From the NCBI GenBank assembly GCA_943846715.1, contig OX044356.1, positions 1,607,878 through 1,671,877 on the forward strand: a stretch of 64,000 nucleotides of DNA. Direction: 5' to 3'. How positions within the stretch are numbered: position 1 is the first letter of the stretch; the number at the start of each line of letters is the position of its first letter. The translations under genes were made by a program, and so were the position numbers. The notes below the pieces were generated by a model that saw only the letters and a list, made by a program, of their open reading frames with translations, did no database searches and was not told where the DNA came from. This stretch comes from TMED14 sp002378565 (GTDB lineage Bacteria; Bacteroidota; Bacteroidia; Flavobacteriales; Schleiferiaceae). Below are positions 17,214-25,816 of the stretch, one piece after another.

Positions 17214-18482
17214 TTACGATCCAAGCATCAGTGGTCCGGGATCTCCGGAAGCCAGGTGCATCAAAAAAGCTGTCAGCCAGCCACCATAGGTGCCCACCGC
17301 GTAGCCAACCACCGCCAGCAAAACGCCCACGGGGGCCAGCGAGGGGTGAAAGGCTGCAGCAACAACCGGGGCAGAAGCAGCGCCGCCAATGTTGGCCTTG
17401 GAGCCGACGGCAACAAAAAAGAAAGGGGCCTTGATCAGTCGCGCCACCAAAATCAACGTGGCAACATGAAAAATCATCCACAGCAATCCAACTGCAAAAT
17501 AACCGGGCTCATTGAAGACCTCTCGGATGTCCATCTTCATACCGATGGTGCCCACCAGGATGTAAATAAAGACCGATCCCAGTCGACTTGCGCCAGCTCC
17601 TTCAAGCTGCCGAACCCGCGTGAAGGAAAGCAAAAGACCAATGGAGGTAGCCACAATCACAATCCAGAAAAAGGCGCTGGTTAAACTGAAATTGGCCGTG
17701 TAGGGGTAGTGCTCTGCAAACCATGGCGCCACATAGTCGCCGGCCACATGCGCCAGGGCGACGCCGCTAAAAGCGATGCCCAGTATCATCATGACATCAG
17801 ACAGGGTAGGGATTTTTGCCGTGCGAGCAATGAAATCTTCCATCTTGCTTTGCAGGGTTTTGACGCTGCTGTTGTCTGCCCGGAGCCATTGATCAATCTT
17901 GTCTGACTTCGCGGCGCCAATCAAGATAAAGGCCATCCAAATTTCAGCGACAATCACGTCCACGGTGATCATGACAGAGTAAAGGCCATCTGTGGGTTGG
18001 AAAATTTCATACATGGCAGCCTGATTGGCGCCACCGCCAATCCACGAACCTGCCACGGTGGAGAGGCCTCGCCAGAGTGCTTCTGGACCAACGCCGCCCA
18101 GCAAGTCTGGGGCCACAGCACTGGTGATCAACAAGGCAATTGGCCCACCCAGGATGATGCCTGCTGTGGCTGTGAAAAACATGATCAAGGCCTTGGGGCC
18201 TAGTCCAATCACTGCCTTGAGGTCAATGCTGAGCGTGAGCAAGATCAAAGACGCTGGAAGGAGGTAGCGTGAAGCGACAAAGTAGAGGTTGTTATCTGCG
18301 GAAACCAACCCAAAGGATGTCAGCAACGATGGGAGAAAGTAACAAAGCAACAGGGCGGGAATGACCCTGAAGAATCCAGCGTACTTGTCTCTGGATGAGA
18401 AATAGAAAACCAAGCCAAGGATGGCCATCAGTAGGCCAAAGGTTATGGCTTCATTGTTAATCAATGCAGTGTTTGCTTCCAT
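17214..18482 (-). CDS. DUF819 family integral membrane protein
   Basis: A 422-residue very hydrophobic protein with roughly ten or eleven membrane segments and conserved Gly-rich stretches (GSWIGGGANQAAMYE, VGTIGMKMDIREV, KANIGGAASAPVVAAA, YAVGTYGGWLT) typical of the DUF819/YjcL family. The family resembles secondary transporters in topology, with two inverted halves, but its substrate is not established. It sits immediately upstream of a secreted M28 peptidase, 10 nt apart, so uptake or export of a peptide or amino-acid product is a reasonable guess only. A promoter-like box lies in the 83-nt gap upstream. Confidence 0.88.
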   Translation of the reverse strand: MEANTALINNEAITFGLLMAILGLVFYFSSRDKYAGFFRVIPALLLCYFLPSLLTSFGLVSADNNLYFVASRYLLPASLILLTLSIDLKAVIGLGPKALIMFFTATAGIILGGPIALLITSAVAPDLLGGVGPEALWRGLSTVAGSWIGGGANQAAMYEIFQPTDGLYSVMITVDVIVAEIWMAFILIGAAKSDKIDQWLRADNSSVKTLQSKMEDFIARTAKIPTLSDVMMILGIAFSGVALAHVAGDYVAPWFAEHYPYTANFSLTSAFFWIVIVATSIGLLLSFTRVRQLEGAGASRLGSVFIYILVGTIGMKMDIREVFNEPGYFAVGLLWMIFHVATLILVARLIKAPFFFVAVGSKANIGGAASAPVVAAAFHPSLAPVGVLLAVVGYAVGTYGGWLTAFLMHLASGDPGPLMLGS

Positions 18483-18533
18483 GGTCGGTCATTAATGGGG
18501 TCTGTCATGATCCTGTCGGATGACAGAATTGTC

Positions 18534-18541
18534 CGAAGATA
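18534..18541 (-). promoter_or_regulatory. Candidate -7 box for the DUF819-peptidase pair
   Basis: On the - strand the bases read TATCTTCG, the same variant found before gldH and ridA. It lies 51 nt upstream of the DUF819 start. Just downstream is a small perfect hairpin (CTGTC, loop of four, GACAG at 18513-18526) in the predicted leader. Confidence 0.4.
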
Positions 18542-18565
18542 CACCATTGCAGCAAGCGACAGGTC

Positions 18566-19228
18566 TCAATCAAGTTGCATTTCTGGCACATGTTCTGGCA
18601 CGGTCAGTCGGCCCTCAGTTGCAGCGACAATCGCTTCAACTGACACGCCAGGCGCGCGCTCCCTGAGGATGAAACCTTGGTCGGGATCGATGTCCATGAC
18701 TGCAAGATCTGTGACCACTTTTTTCACGCATTGCACGCCCGTGATGGGCAGTGAGCAGGCCTTGAGCAGCTTGGACGCGCCTTTTCGGTTGCAGTGCTGC
18801 ATGGCCACAATGATGTTTTCAGCGCTGGCGACCAAGTCCATGGCGCCGCCCATGCCCTTGACCATTTTGCCTGGGATTTTCCAATTGGCAATGTCACCGT
18901 TTTCAGACACTTCCATGGCACCAAGCACCGTCAGCTGCACCTTTTGTGCCCGTATCATGGCAAAGCTGGTAGCGCTGTCAAAAAACGATGCGCCATCCAA
19001 GGCGGTGATGGTTTGTTTGCCGGCATTGATCAGGTCTGGGCTCTCATCACCTTCAAAAGGGAAAGGGCCCATGCCAAGGATGCCATTTTCTGACTGGAAT
19101 TCGATGTCGATGCCCTCAGGAATATAGTTGGCCACCAGGGTGGGGATGCCGATGCCTAGGTTGACGTACCAACCACTTTGTAGTTCCTGTGCGATGCGTT
19201 GTGCGATGCCGTTTTTATCAAGTGCCAT
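18566..19228 (-). CDS. scoB: Succinyl-CoA:3-oxoacid CoA-transferase subunit B
   Basis: A 220-residue class I CoA-transferase beta subunit. The active-site glutamate is in the conserved SENGILGMGP motif (around residue 47), preceded by the VNLGIGIPTLVANYIP signature. With ScoA it moves CoA from succinyl-CoA to acetoacetate or another 3-oxoacid. The succinyl-CoA made by the phenylacetate genes 16 kb away could feed this reaction, although the two regions are separate transcription units. It follows scoA by 11 nt in the same direction. ATG 19228 fits the family N-terminus MALDKNGIAQRIAQEL. Confidence 0.93.
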   Translation of the reverse strand: MALDKNGIAQRIAQELQSGWYVNLGIGIPTLVANYIPEGIDIEFQSENGILGMGPFPFEGDESPDLINAGKQTITALDGASFFDSATSFAMIRAQKVQLTVLGAMEVSENGDIANWKIPGKMVKGMGGAMDLVASAENIIVAMQHCNRKGASKLLKACSLPITGVQCVKKVVTDLAVMDIDPDQGFILRERAPGVSVEAIVAATEGRLTVPEHVPEMQLD

Positions 19229-19239
19229 GAGTGGGTCAA

Positions 19240-19941
19240 TTAAGAGCGTGAACGAACCGTGCGCTGCTCAATGCGCTTTTCAAAAGCCGAACCTTGGTAG
19301 ATGCGGTGGACAAAAATGCCGGGAACATGGATCTCGTTGGGGTCCAGTTGGCCAGCGGGAAGCAATTGCTCCACCTCAGCCACCGTGATCTTCCCTGCCA
19401 TGGCCATCAAGGGGTTGAAGTTTCTGGCGGTTCCCTTGAAGATGAGGTTGCCTGCGGCGTCCCCCTTCCAAGCCTTCACAAAGGCAAAGCTGCTGTCAAA
19501 GGCATTTTCAAGAATGTGTGGCTTGCCATTGAACTCGCGCACCTCCTTGCCCTCAGCGACTTCCGTGCCATAGCCGGCAGGTGTAAAGAAAGCGGGAATG
19601 CCTGCACCAGCGGCACGGCATCGTTCCGCCAGGGTGCCTTGCGGGATCAATTCCACCTCCAGCTCACCAGAGAGCATTTGGCGTTCAAATTCATCATTCT
19701 CCCCCACATAGGAAGAGATCATTTTTTTGATTTGGCCGTTGTCTAAAAGGATGCCAAGCCCAAAGTGGTCCACCCCGGCATTGTTGGAAATGCAGGTCAG
19801 GTTTTTGATGCCTTTTTTCCTGATGGCTGCGATGCTGTTTTCCGGAATGCCACAAAGGCCAAATCCACCAAACATCACCGTCATGCCATCTTCCAACCCC
19901 TCAAGGGCTACATCAGCATTGTCTACGATTCGATTGATCAT
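19240..19941 (-). CDS. scoA: Succinyl-CoA:3-oxoacid CoA-transferase subunit A
   Basis: A 233-residue class I CoA-transferase alpha subunit with the glycine-rich CoA-binding loop MFGGFGLCGIPEN (about residues 23-35), the SNNAGVDHFGLG segment and the AGAGIPAFFTPAGYGT signature. It pairs with the B subunit encoded 11 nt downstream. It starts 12 nt after the PBP1A stop, so it may be read from the gldH-PBP1A promoter. Linking ketone-body-type metabolism to a cell-wall operon is unusual, but the spacing leaves little room for a separate promoter. Confidence 0.93.
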   Translation of the reverse strand: MINRIVDNADVALEGLEDGMTVMFGGFGLCGIPENSIAAIRKKGIKNLTCISNNAGVDHFGLGILLDNGQIKKMISSYVGENDEFERQMLSGELEVELIPQGTLAERCRAAGAGIPAFFTPAGYGTEVAEGKEVREFNGKPHILENAFDSSFAFVKAWKGDAAGNLIFKGTARNFNPLMAMAGKITVAEVEQLLPAGQLDPNEIHVPGIFVHRIYQGSAFEKRIEQRTVRSRS

Positions 19942-19953
19942 GGGGTTTTCAGT

Positions 19954-22245
19954 TTAATTGAATTCATCGTCATCATTGAAGTTGCCACCGGCTTGAACGT
20001 CAACAGCATCACAATCCACGTTGATGCTCATGTTTTGTGGGCGCTCAAAGGGTTCTTTGCTGATGCCAAGCTCAGGCATCTCATACAGGGACCGCATGTA
20101 GAGCCCCCAGATTGGCAAGGCTACCGTAGCGCCTTGGCCATAATACGTGCTGCCAAAGTGGGCGGCGCGATCCTGGCAGCCAGACCAGATGCCTGTGATC
20201 AAATTAGGCACCATGCCAATGAACCATCCATCGGATTGATTCTGTGTGGTGCCTGTTTTCCCTGCGATGTCATTGGTGAAGCCATAGGGGTAGCCTGTGA
20301 CAATGTCGTTGAGGTAGCGGCCCCCGCTGTGGCGGAGCCTGCGTCCCGTGCCTTTGTTGGTGACGCCCTCCAGCAGCTGAACCATGGTGTAGGCGATTTC
20401 AGGACTGAAGACTTCCCGCGTTTCAGGCACAAACTCATCAAGCACTACCCCGTCCTTGTCCTCAATCCTGAGCATGACGATGGGCTCTGTGTAGAGGCCT
20501 TTGTTGCCAAATGCGGTGTAGGCGCCGACCATTTCATACACGCTTAAATCCACGGCCCCTAGGGCAATGGATGGCACCTCGGGAATGGCGGATTTCACAC
20601 CCAAGGACTTCGCCATGGAGATCACGGGCTTTGGCCCGACTTGCTTCATGAGGTAAGCGGTGACAGAATTCACGGAACCGGCCAGGGCCTCCTTCAGGGT
20701 GAGCACCCCGCCATAGACGTCATCGGAATTGCTGGGGCACCAATCCTCCAAAAGGCCAAACTGCCCCTTTTCGATGCAGGTTTGCACATTGGGAATCGCT
20801 AAGCAAGGCGAATACTTTTTTTCAGAAATGGCTGTGGCGTAGACAAAGGGCTTGAAGGTTGATCCGACTTGGCGCCGCCCTTGAATCACATGGTCGTATT
20901 GGAAATGGCGGAAATCGATGCCCCCAACCCACGCCTTGATGAAGCCTGTTTGTGGTTCCACGCTCAGCACCCCTGTCTGGTAAATGGACTTGTAGTACTG
21001 AATGGAATCCATGGGACTGATGACCGTGTCAATGTCCCCGCTCCAGGAAAACAGTTTCATGGGTATCGCCGTGCTGAAGGCTTTTTCTATGGCCGCATTG
21101 CTGGCACCAGATTGCTTCAGGTTCCTGTAGCGCTGCGTTTGACGCATGCCAGCTTTCAGGAGCTTTTTGCCTTCGACCACGGCGTCTGCCTTTGGGAAAT
21201 GGAAGGGCCCTGCGCGTCGGCTATTGACCTGCTTGAAAAAGACCTTTTGCAGGTTGCTCATGTGCGCGGTCATGGCAGACTCTGCTGCCCGCTGCATGCG
21301 GCTGTCAATGCTGGTGTAGATCACCAAACCATCGGTGTAGATGTTGTATTTGCTGCCGTCTGGCTTGCGATGTGAGCTGGCCCACAGCTTCATTTCGCTT
21401 CGGATGTGCTCGCGCAGGTAGGGCGCCATGCCTTGGTCGTGGCCCTGGCGATTGAAGCGCAGCGCAATAGGCATGGTGACCAAGGAGTCTGCCTCAGATT
21501 GGCTGAGGTAATCGTTGCGCTGCATCTGGCGGATTACCGTGTTGCGTCGTTGCAAGACGCGGTCAGCATATTTAGCCCTGGCGGGGTTGTACAGTGAGGG
21601 ATTTTTGAACATCCCGACCAGCACGGCTGACTCCAAAACATTGAGATCAGACACATCCTTGCTGAAGTAAATCTTGGAGGCATTGGCCACACCAACCCCC
21701 TGGTAGAGGAAGTCAAATTTGTTGAAGTACAGGGCAATAATTTCATCCTTGCTGTAGCGTTGCTCCAGCTGAATGGCAATGATCCACTCTTTGAGTTTTT
21801 GCGTGATGCGCTGCAGGTTGCCAGTGTGCGCCACCCCATGGAACATCTGTTTGGCCATTTGCTGGGTGATGGTAGACCCGCCGCCATTTCTACCCATGTT
21901 AACCACGGCACGAGCCAGGGCACGGAAATCGATGCCGGAATGGCTCCTGAAGCGCTCATCTTCTGTGGCGATCAATGCCTGCACCAAGTGCTCGGGCAAA
22001 TCGCTGTAGTCGGCGTGCACCCGGTTTTCCATGAAGAAGGTGCCAATCTGCTTTCCGTCAGCAGAAAGGATTTGGCTTGCCAAATAGTTTTTAGGGTTGG
22101 CGATGGCCTCCATGGACGGCAGAGAGCCAAAAACCCCGGCCCATGTCAACATCATCATGATCACAAAGGCCAGTGGACCACTGATGGCTAGCAACCACAA
22201 GCGACGCAGCCAGACCTTGAAATCATGCGGCTTTTGCTTGCTCAT
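19954..22245 (-). CDS. Penicillin-binding protein 1A (class A, transglycosylase-transpeptidase)
   Basis: A 763-residue bifunctional peptidoglycan synthase. A short cytoplasmic N-terminus precedes one membrane anchor (about residues 16-38). The GT51 domain has catalytic Glu95 in ATEDERFRSHSG and the GGSTITQQ motif near residue 122. The transpeptidase domain carries Ser462-xx-Lys465 (GSTFKPF), SVN at 524-526 and KTG at 663-665 (AGKTGTTQ). It polymerises and cross-links peptidoglycan on the periplasmic face. Its start overlaps the gldH stop by 4 nt (ATGA), the conserved Bacteroidota gldH-PBP arrangement. The C-terminal tail is Asp/Asn-rich. Confidence 0.95.
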   Translation of the reverse strand: MSKQKPHDFKVWLRRLWLLAISGPLAFVIMMMLTWAGVFGSLPSMEAIANPKNYLASQILSADGKQIGTFFMENRVHADYSDLPEHLVQALIATEDERFRSHSGIDFRALARAVVNMGRNGGGSTITQQMAKQMFHGVAHTGNLQRITQKLKEWIIAIQLEQRYSKDEIIALYFNKFDFLYQGVGVANASKIYFSKDVSDLNVLESAVLVGMFKNPSLYNPARAKYADRVLQRRNTVIRQMQRNDYLSQSEADSLVTMPIALRFNRQGHDQGMAPYLREHIRSEMKLWASSHRKPDGSKYNIYTDGLVIYTSIDSRMQRAAESAMTAHMSNLQKVFFKQVNSRRAGPFHFPKADAVVEGKKLLKAGMRQTQRYRNLKQSGASNAAIEKAFSTAIPMKLFSWSGDIDTVISPMDSIQYYKSIYQTGVLSVEPQTGFIKAWVGGIDFRHFQYDHVIQGRRQVGSTFKPFVYATAISEKKYSPCLAIPNVQTCIEKGQFGLLEDWCPSNSDDVYGGVLTLKEALAGSVNSVTAYLMKQVGPKPVISMAKSLGVKSAIPEVPSIALGAVDLSVYEMVGAYTAFGNKGLYTEPIVMLRIEDKDGVVLDEFVPETREVFSPEIAYTMVQLLEGVTNKGTGRRLRHSGGRYLNDIVTGYPYGFTNDIAGKTGTTQNQSDGWFIGMVPNLITGIWSGCQDRAAHFGSTYYGQGATVALPIWGLYMRSLYEMPELGISKEPFERPQNMSINVDCDAVDVQAGGNFNDDDEFN

Positions 22246-22736
22246 AGCCCACTTTCAGGGTAAAGGGTGAGGGCAACGGATGTCACGCCAAGCAGGTTGA
22301 CATCCCGCATGCCATGCTGAAATCGAAAGAGGTAGTGGCCCTTGAGGGGGAATCGCAATCCCGTTTGCAAATAGGGGAACTCCAAGGTCTTCAGTGCACC
22401 TACGCCGCTACCGTGCCAGACACCCTGAGGTGAGGCCAGTTGCACATGCAGGCTGTCCTGGTATTCCGTGCGGGACTCGGAGAGGATGTCGCGAAAGAGG
22501 TAGAGGTTCTGGTAGGGGTAGCTGTTGTCTGTGGTCACCTGCACCATCACCCGGTAAACTTGGCTGCTGTCTTCAACGGCAACATCAAAGATTAGCAGGC
22601 TGTCTTGGTGCCACCCATCGCCTTGAATTTCAATGACCTGAGCGACGTCTGGTTGAGGGCCGCAAGACACCGTGAGCATGGCTGCTAATGCAACAGTCAG
22701 GGGCGCTGCAAGGATTTGTTTCAGAAACGGAGCCAT
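22242..22736 (-). CDS. gldH: Gliding motility lipoprotein GldH
   Basis: A 164-residue lipoprotein beginning MAPFLKQILAAPLTVALAAM with lipobox Cys at LTVSC (residue 25). The body has the GldH features DSLLIFDVAVEDSSQVYRV, YPYQNLYLF and the C-terminal VTSVALTLYPE strand. GldH is required for gliding in Flavobacterium johnsoniae and sits in the outer or periplasmic envelope. The frame is open to 22859 and other ATGs exist (22754), but 22736 gives a clean lipoprotein signal, does not collide with porZ, and lies 4 nt after a TATCTTCG box. It overlaps PBP1A by ATGA. Confidence 0.85.
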   Translation of the reverse strand: MAPFLKQILAAPLTVALAAMLTVSCGPQPDVAQVIEIQGDGWHQDSLLIFDVAVEDSSQVYRVMVQVTTDNSYPYQNLYLFRDILSESRTEYQDSLHVQLASPQGVWHGSGVGALKTLEFPYLQTGLRFPLKGHYLFRFQHGMRDVNLLGVTSVALTLYPESGL

Positions 22737-22740
22737 CTCC

Positions 22741-22748
22741 CGAAGATA
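22741..22748 (-). promoter_or_regulatory. Candidate -7 box for gldH (leaderless geometry)
   Basis: The - strand reads TATCTTCG, then GGAG, then the gldH ATG. It is back to back with the porZ box on the other strand, with only 3 nt between the two boxes. Confidence 0.45.
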
Positions 22749-22751
22749 CTG

Positions 22752-22759
22752 CATCTTTG
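22752..22759 (+). promoter_or_regulatory. Candidate -7 box for porZ (leaderless geometry)
   Basis: CATCTTTG (7 of 8 to TAnnTTTG) is followed by CCCT and the GTG at 22764. The symmetry with the gldH box supports both the promoter pair and the GTG start. Confidence 0.45.
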
Positions 22760-22763
22760 CCCT

Positions 22764-25073
22764 GTGAAGCCGGCATTCCTCTTGTTGATACTCTTGTTGA
22801 TTCGCCCTGGGGCGGAACTGGTTGCACAGCCACAGGAGGTGGGTCAATGGCGCGTCCACTTCCCCATGAGCTCAACCCATTCGGTGGCCCTGTTGGACGA
22901 CCATGCGGTAGCCGCATCGGACCACGGCATGATTGTGTATGACCGGGTGAACCGAAGCACCTACGCCTACTCCTTGTCAGATGGCTTGAGTAACCTGGGG
23001 CTGACGACGATTGAAGCCTGCAAGGATGGCCGCACAATTTTGATGGGCTATGAAGATGGCCAGATTGACCTCTGGACACAGACACAGACCCGCATCATTG
23101 CAGACATCCCAAAAAGTGGCCAGCACCTTGGCAAAACACAGATTCACGATTTTGCTGTGGTCAACAACAAGCGAGCCTTTGCGGCAGCGGGATTTGGCGT
23201 GGTGGAAATTGACATGGAGTTGGCCTTGATCAAGGGAACCTACTTGCTGCGACTGGACGGCCTGACCACCCAGGTCAACGCCATTGCCGCCCACGGGGAC
23301 ACCCTATGGGCAGCCACAACAGAAGGTCTTCGCAAGGCCTATGTTCACAGCCCCTTGTACCTGCCGTCATCGTGGGTGTCTGTGGCTGCATGGCAAGACA
23401 GCAATTTGATTTCTGTGGCCGCAGGGCCGGAAGGTGTTTGCTTGGCGACCGACTCGAGCAACAGGGCATGGCGCCGATCCGGGAGCCAATGGATGGGTTT
23501 AGACCTAGGAAACCAAGCGCAGGTTGTGCGTCGTGTCAGGGCAACGGGGGACGCCACGAAGCCATGGGCTGTGGTGCGCGAATACGACATCTACCTGCTC
23601 GATGCGCAAGGGCTGAATCCCTTTGTGATTGCCAGCGGGTATGGTGGTAATGACGGCTACAGGCCTATGGACATTGCCATGGGGGAGAGTCAGGGTGACA
23701 TGATTTACTGGACCGCCAACGCCTCCGTAGGGCTGACCTTCATTGACAACCCTAACTACGTCAAGCACAGAAGCCTGAGTGGCCCACCCACGGCAGAATC
23801 CTTCCGTGTCATTGCACAACCTCGCGGCATGGATGTCTTGCCGGGTGCCCTTGACGCCACTTGGACAGGGGTCTACTCCAACGAAGGCGTTTACCTCTTT
23901 GACCATGAATCCTGGCGACTGTTTGACGCCAGCTACATGGCAAACAGCAAGGACATTGTCGCCACCCTTGTCGACCCATCAGACACCAGCCATTGGTTTG
24001 CGTCCAGCTGGGGAAAGGGCATCCTGGAATACCGAAATGGCAGCCTTTACAAACTTTGGAACAAGGACAACAGCAGCCTCTTGCCGGCAGGGGGCTCAGG
24101 CCCGTCGGACATCCGTGTGGGCGACATGATCTACGGCAACGACGGCGCCATTTGGATGACCAACGCTTTGTCCAACAGGCCCCTGCATCGCTATGACCCC
24201 CTCACGGAAACATGGATAGGCTATGCCTGTGGCACCCTCAACGGCTTGAACGTGAAGGACCTCATTCAAGATGTGGATGACCAGTTTTGGTTGATGACCC
24301 GCATCAGTGGTTTGGCTGCGGTGAAGATTGAGAATGGGGTTGCACAAGTTCGAAGCCTGAAGTCGGGCAACAACAGTGGCAACCTGCCAACCAACCGGGT
24401 TTACAGCATCGCTCTTGAGGACGATGGAGAGGTGTGGATTGGCACCGCGGACGGCTTGGTGGTCTGCTACACCCCCTACTCTGCCTTCACGGGCGGCAAC
24501 ATCGACGCACAGCACATTTTGGTGGACGACAACGGCATTGTTCGCAAGGTGCTTGGCAACCAAGCCGTGACGGCCATTGCGGTGGATGGCGCCAACAGAA
24601 AATGGGTAGGCACGGCAGATGCTGGGGTCTTTCTTTTGAGCCCAGATGGGCTGGAGACGGTGGCGCATTATACGAAGGACAACGCACCCTTACCCGACAA
24701 CCGGATTCAGTCCATGGCCATTGACCCCATCACGGGTGAAGTCTTCATTGCCACCAGTCGCGGGCTGGTGTCTTACCGCGGTACCGCCACAGCGCCCTCC
24801 TTGGACGCAAGCAATGTGCAGATTTTCCCAAACCCTATTCGCCCGGGCTACCTAGGCCCCATGACCATCAAAGGGCTGACGGCAGACAGCGACATTGTCG
24901 TCACGAATGTGGCGGGTCAGTTGATCAGCAGAGGCCGGGCAACGGGGGGGCAGTTTTCTTGGAATGGCAGATCCCTGGATGGGGGATTGGCGCCAAGCGG
25001 TATCTACCTTTTCTGGGTCTCTGGACCCAATGGCAGCAAGGTGACTGTTGCGCAAGGTGTGATCATTCGTTGA
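22764..25073 (+). CDS. porZ: Type IX secretion system protein PorZ
   Basis: About 769 residues from GTG 22764, which starts a clean signal peptide (KPAFLLLILLLIRPGAELVAQ). Two beta-propeller domains follow, with two-component-regulator-propeller style repeats such as DGEVWIGTADGLVVCY, NRKWVGTADAGVFLL and GEVFIATSRGLVSY. The end (about the last 80 residues, from VQIFPNPIRPGY) is a T9SS C-terminal domain. PorZ belongs to the outer-membrane attachment complex and delivers anionic LPS to the sortase PorU for anchoring T9SS cargo, such as the giant protein at 3-8 kb. An ATG at 22716 is possible but overlaps gldH. The stop overlaps the recO start (TGATG), a conserved pairing. Confidence 0.9.
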   Translation: MKPAFLLLILLLIRPGAELVAQPQEVGQWRVHFPMSSTHSVALLDDHAVAASDHGMIVYDRVNRSTYAYSLSDGLSNLGLTTIEACKDGRTILMGYEDGQIDLWTQTQTRIIADIPKSGQHLGKTQIHDFAVVNNKRAFAAAGFGVVEIDMELALIKGTYLLRLDGLTTQVNAIAAHGDTLWAATTEGLRKAYVHSPLYLPSSWVSVAAWQDSNLISVAAGPEGVCLATDSSNRAWRRSGSQWMGLDLGNQAQVVRRVRATGDATKPWAVVREYDIYLLDAQGLNPFVIASGYGGNDGYRPMDIAMGESQGDMIYWTANASVGLTFIDNPNYVKHRSLSGPPTAESFRVIAQPRGMDVLPGALDATWTGVYSNEGVYLFDHESWRLFDASYMANSKDIVATLVDPSDTSHWFASSWGKGILEYRNGSLYKLWNKDNSSLLPAGGSGPSDIRVGDMIYGNDGAIWMTNALSNRPLHRYDPLTETWIGYACGTLNGLNVKDLIQDVDDQFWLMTRISGLAAVKIENGVAQVRSLKSGNNSGNLPTNRVYSIALEDDGEVWIGTADGLVVCYTPYSAFTGGNIDAQHILVDDNGIVRKVLGNQAVTAIAVDGANRKWVGTADAGVFLLSPDGLETVAHYTKDNAPLPDNRIQSMAIDPITGEVFIATSRGLVSYRGTATAPSLDASNVQIFPNPIRPGYLGPMTIKGLTADSDIVVTNVAGQLISRGRATGGQFSWNGRSLDGGLAPSGIYLFWVSGPNGSKVTVAQGVIIR

Positions 25074-25786
25074 TGGGCCAGCAGGTCACAACGGCAGCCC
25101 TGGTCATTGGATGCATCCCTTATGGGGACAAGTCTCAGATTCTGAAACTGTGGACACGATCGCTGGGTTTGCAGGCCTACATGCTTTACAGCAGCCGCGG
25201 AAAAAGTGCAGTCATCAAGCCCTCAATGTTGATGCCCATGACGGCCTTGCAGTGCGAGGTCACTTTCCGAAACAAGGGGCAGCTGGAGCGGGTTAAAGAT
25301 GCTACAGCCATGCCGCGGTGGGAGGTGCTGCAAAGCAACCCCATGAAGCAAGCTTTCTGCATGTTTTTATCTGAGGTGTTGTTAAAAACCCTCAGGGACG
25401 GGGAAAGCACTGAGGCCTTTTTTGATGAAATGATGGACCTGCTGATGGCCATTGACCAGGGCGAACAAGCCATGGACAGCGCGGCCCTGAAAGCCTTGCT
25501 GATCATGACCCAGCATATGGGGTTTGGCATTGATCCAAGGTTCCACCAGCCAACCATGGTGTATGACTTGAAGGAGGGCTGCTTTTGCTTCCCGCCAATG
25601 ACCCATCACGAGGGCATTTCTGCAGCAGATTGCCAGACCCTGATCAACTGGATGCGCGATGAAAGCCACCCGATGGATGGGGCTACAAAAAGCCGATTGG
25701 TGGATGCCTTGCTCAGCACCCTTCGGTTGCATCACCCCAACATGGCGCCCATCAAGTCCTTGGATATTTTGCGTTCCCTGACCTGA
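25073..25786 (+). CDS. recO: DNA repair protein RecO
   Basis: A 237-residue RecO: N-terminal OB-fold (TTAALVIGCIPYGDKSQILKL, then SSRGKSAVIKPSMLMPM) and a helical C-terminal domain. RecO loads RecA with RecR and anneals SSB-coated strands in gap repair. The start ATG at 25073 overlaps the porZ stop by one base; the frame stays open upstream inside porZ but those codons are not RecO-like. The C-terminal zinc Cys motif of many RecOs is not evident here. The gene ends 31 nt from the convergent DUF4837 gene. Confidence 0.9.
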   Translation: MGQQVTTAALVIGCIPYGDKSQILKLWTRSLGLQAYMLYSSRGKSAVIKPSMLMPMTALQCEVTFRNKGQLERVKDATAMPRWEVLQSNPMKQAFCMFLSEVLLKTLRDGESTEAFFDEMMDLLMAIDQGEQAMDSAALKALLIMTQHMGFGIDPRFHQPTMVYDLKEGCFCFPPMTHHEGISAADCQTLINWMRDESHPMDGATKSRLVDALLSTLRLHHPNMAPIKSLDILRSLT

Positions 25787-25816
25787 AGGTCTTGGATGAC
25801 CAGCCTGTCAGGCAGC

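Noticed and set aside
17100..17684. 194-codon open frame on the + strand across two gene ends
   Set aside because: Lies opposite the M28 and DUF819 genes, is basic and low-complexity, and has no recognisable domain.
19765..20547. 260-codon open frame on the + strand
   Set aside because: It runs antisense across the scoA-PBP1A junction, has no family-like sequence and reflects the codon bias of the real genes.
25787..25816. Possible bidirectional terminator between recO and DUF4837
   Set aside because: GGTC/GACC and GCC/GGC stems are short and the T run starts after an interruption, so I could not support a confident terminator.
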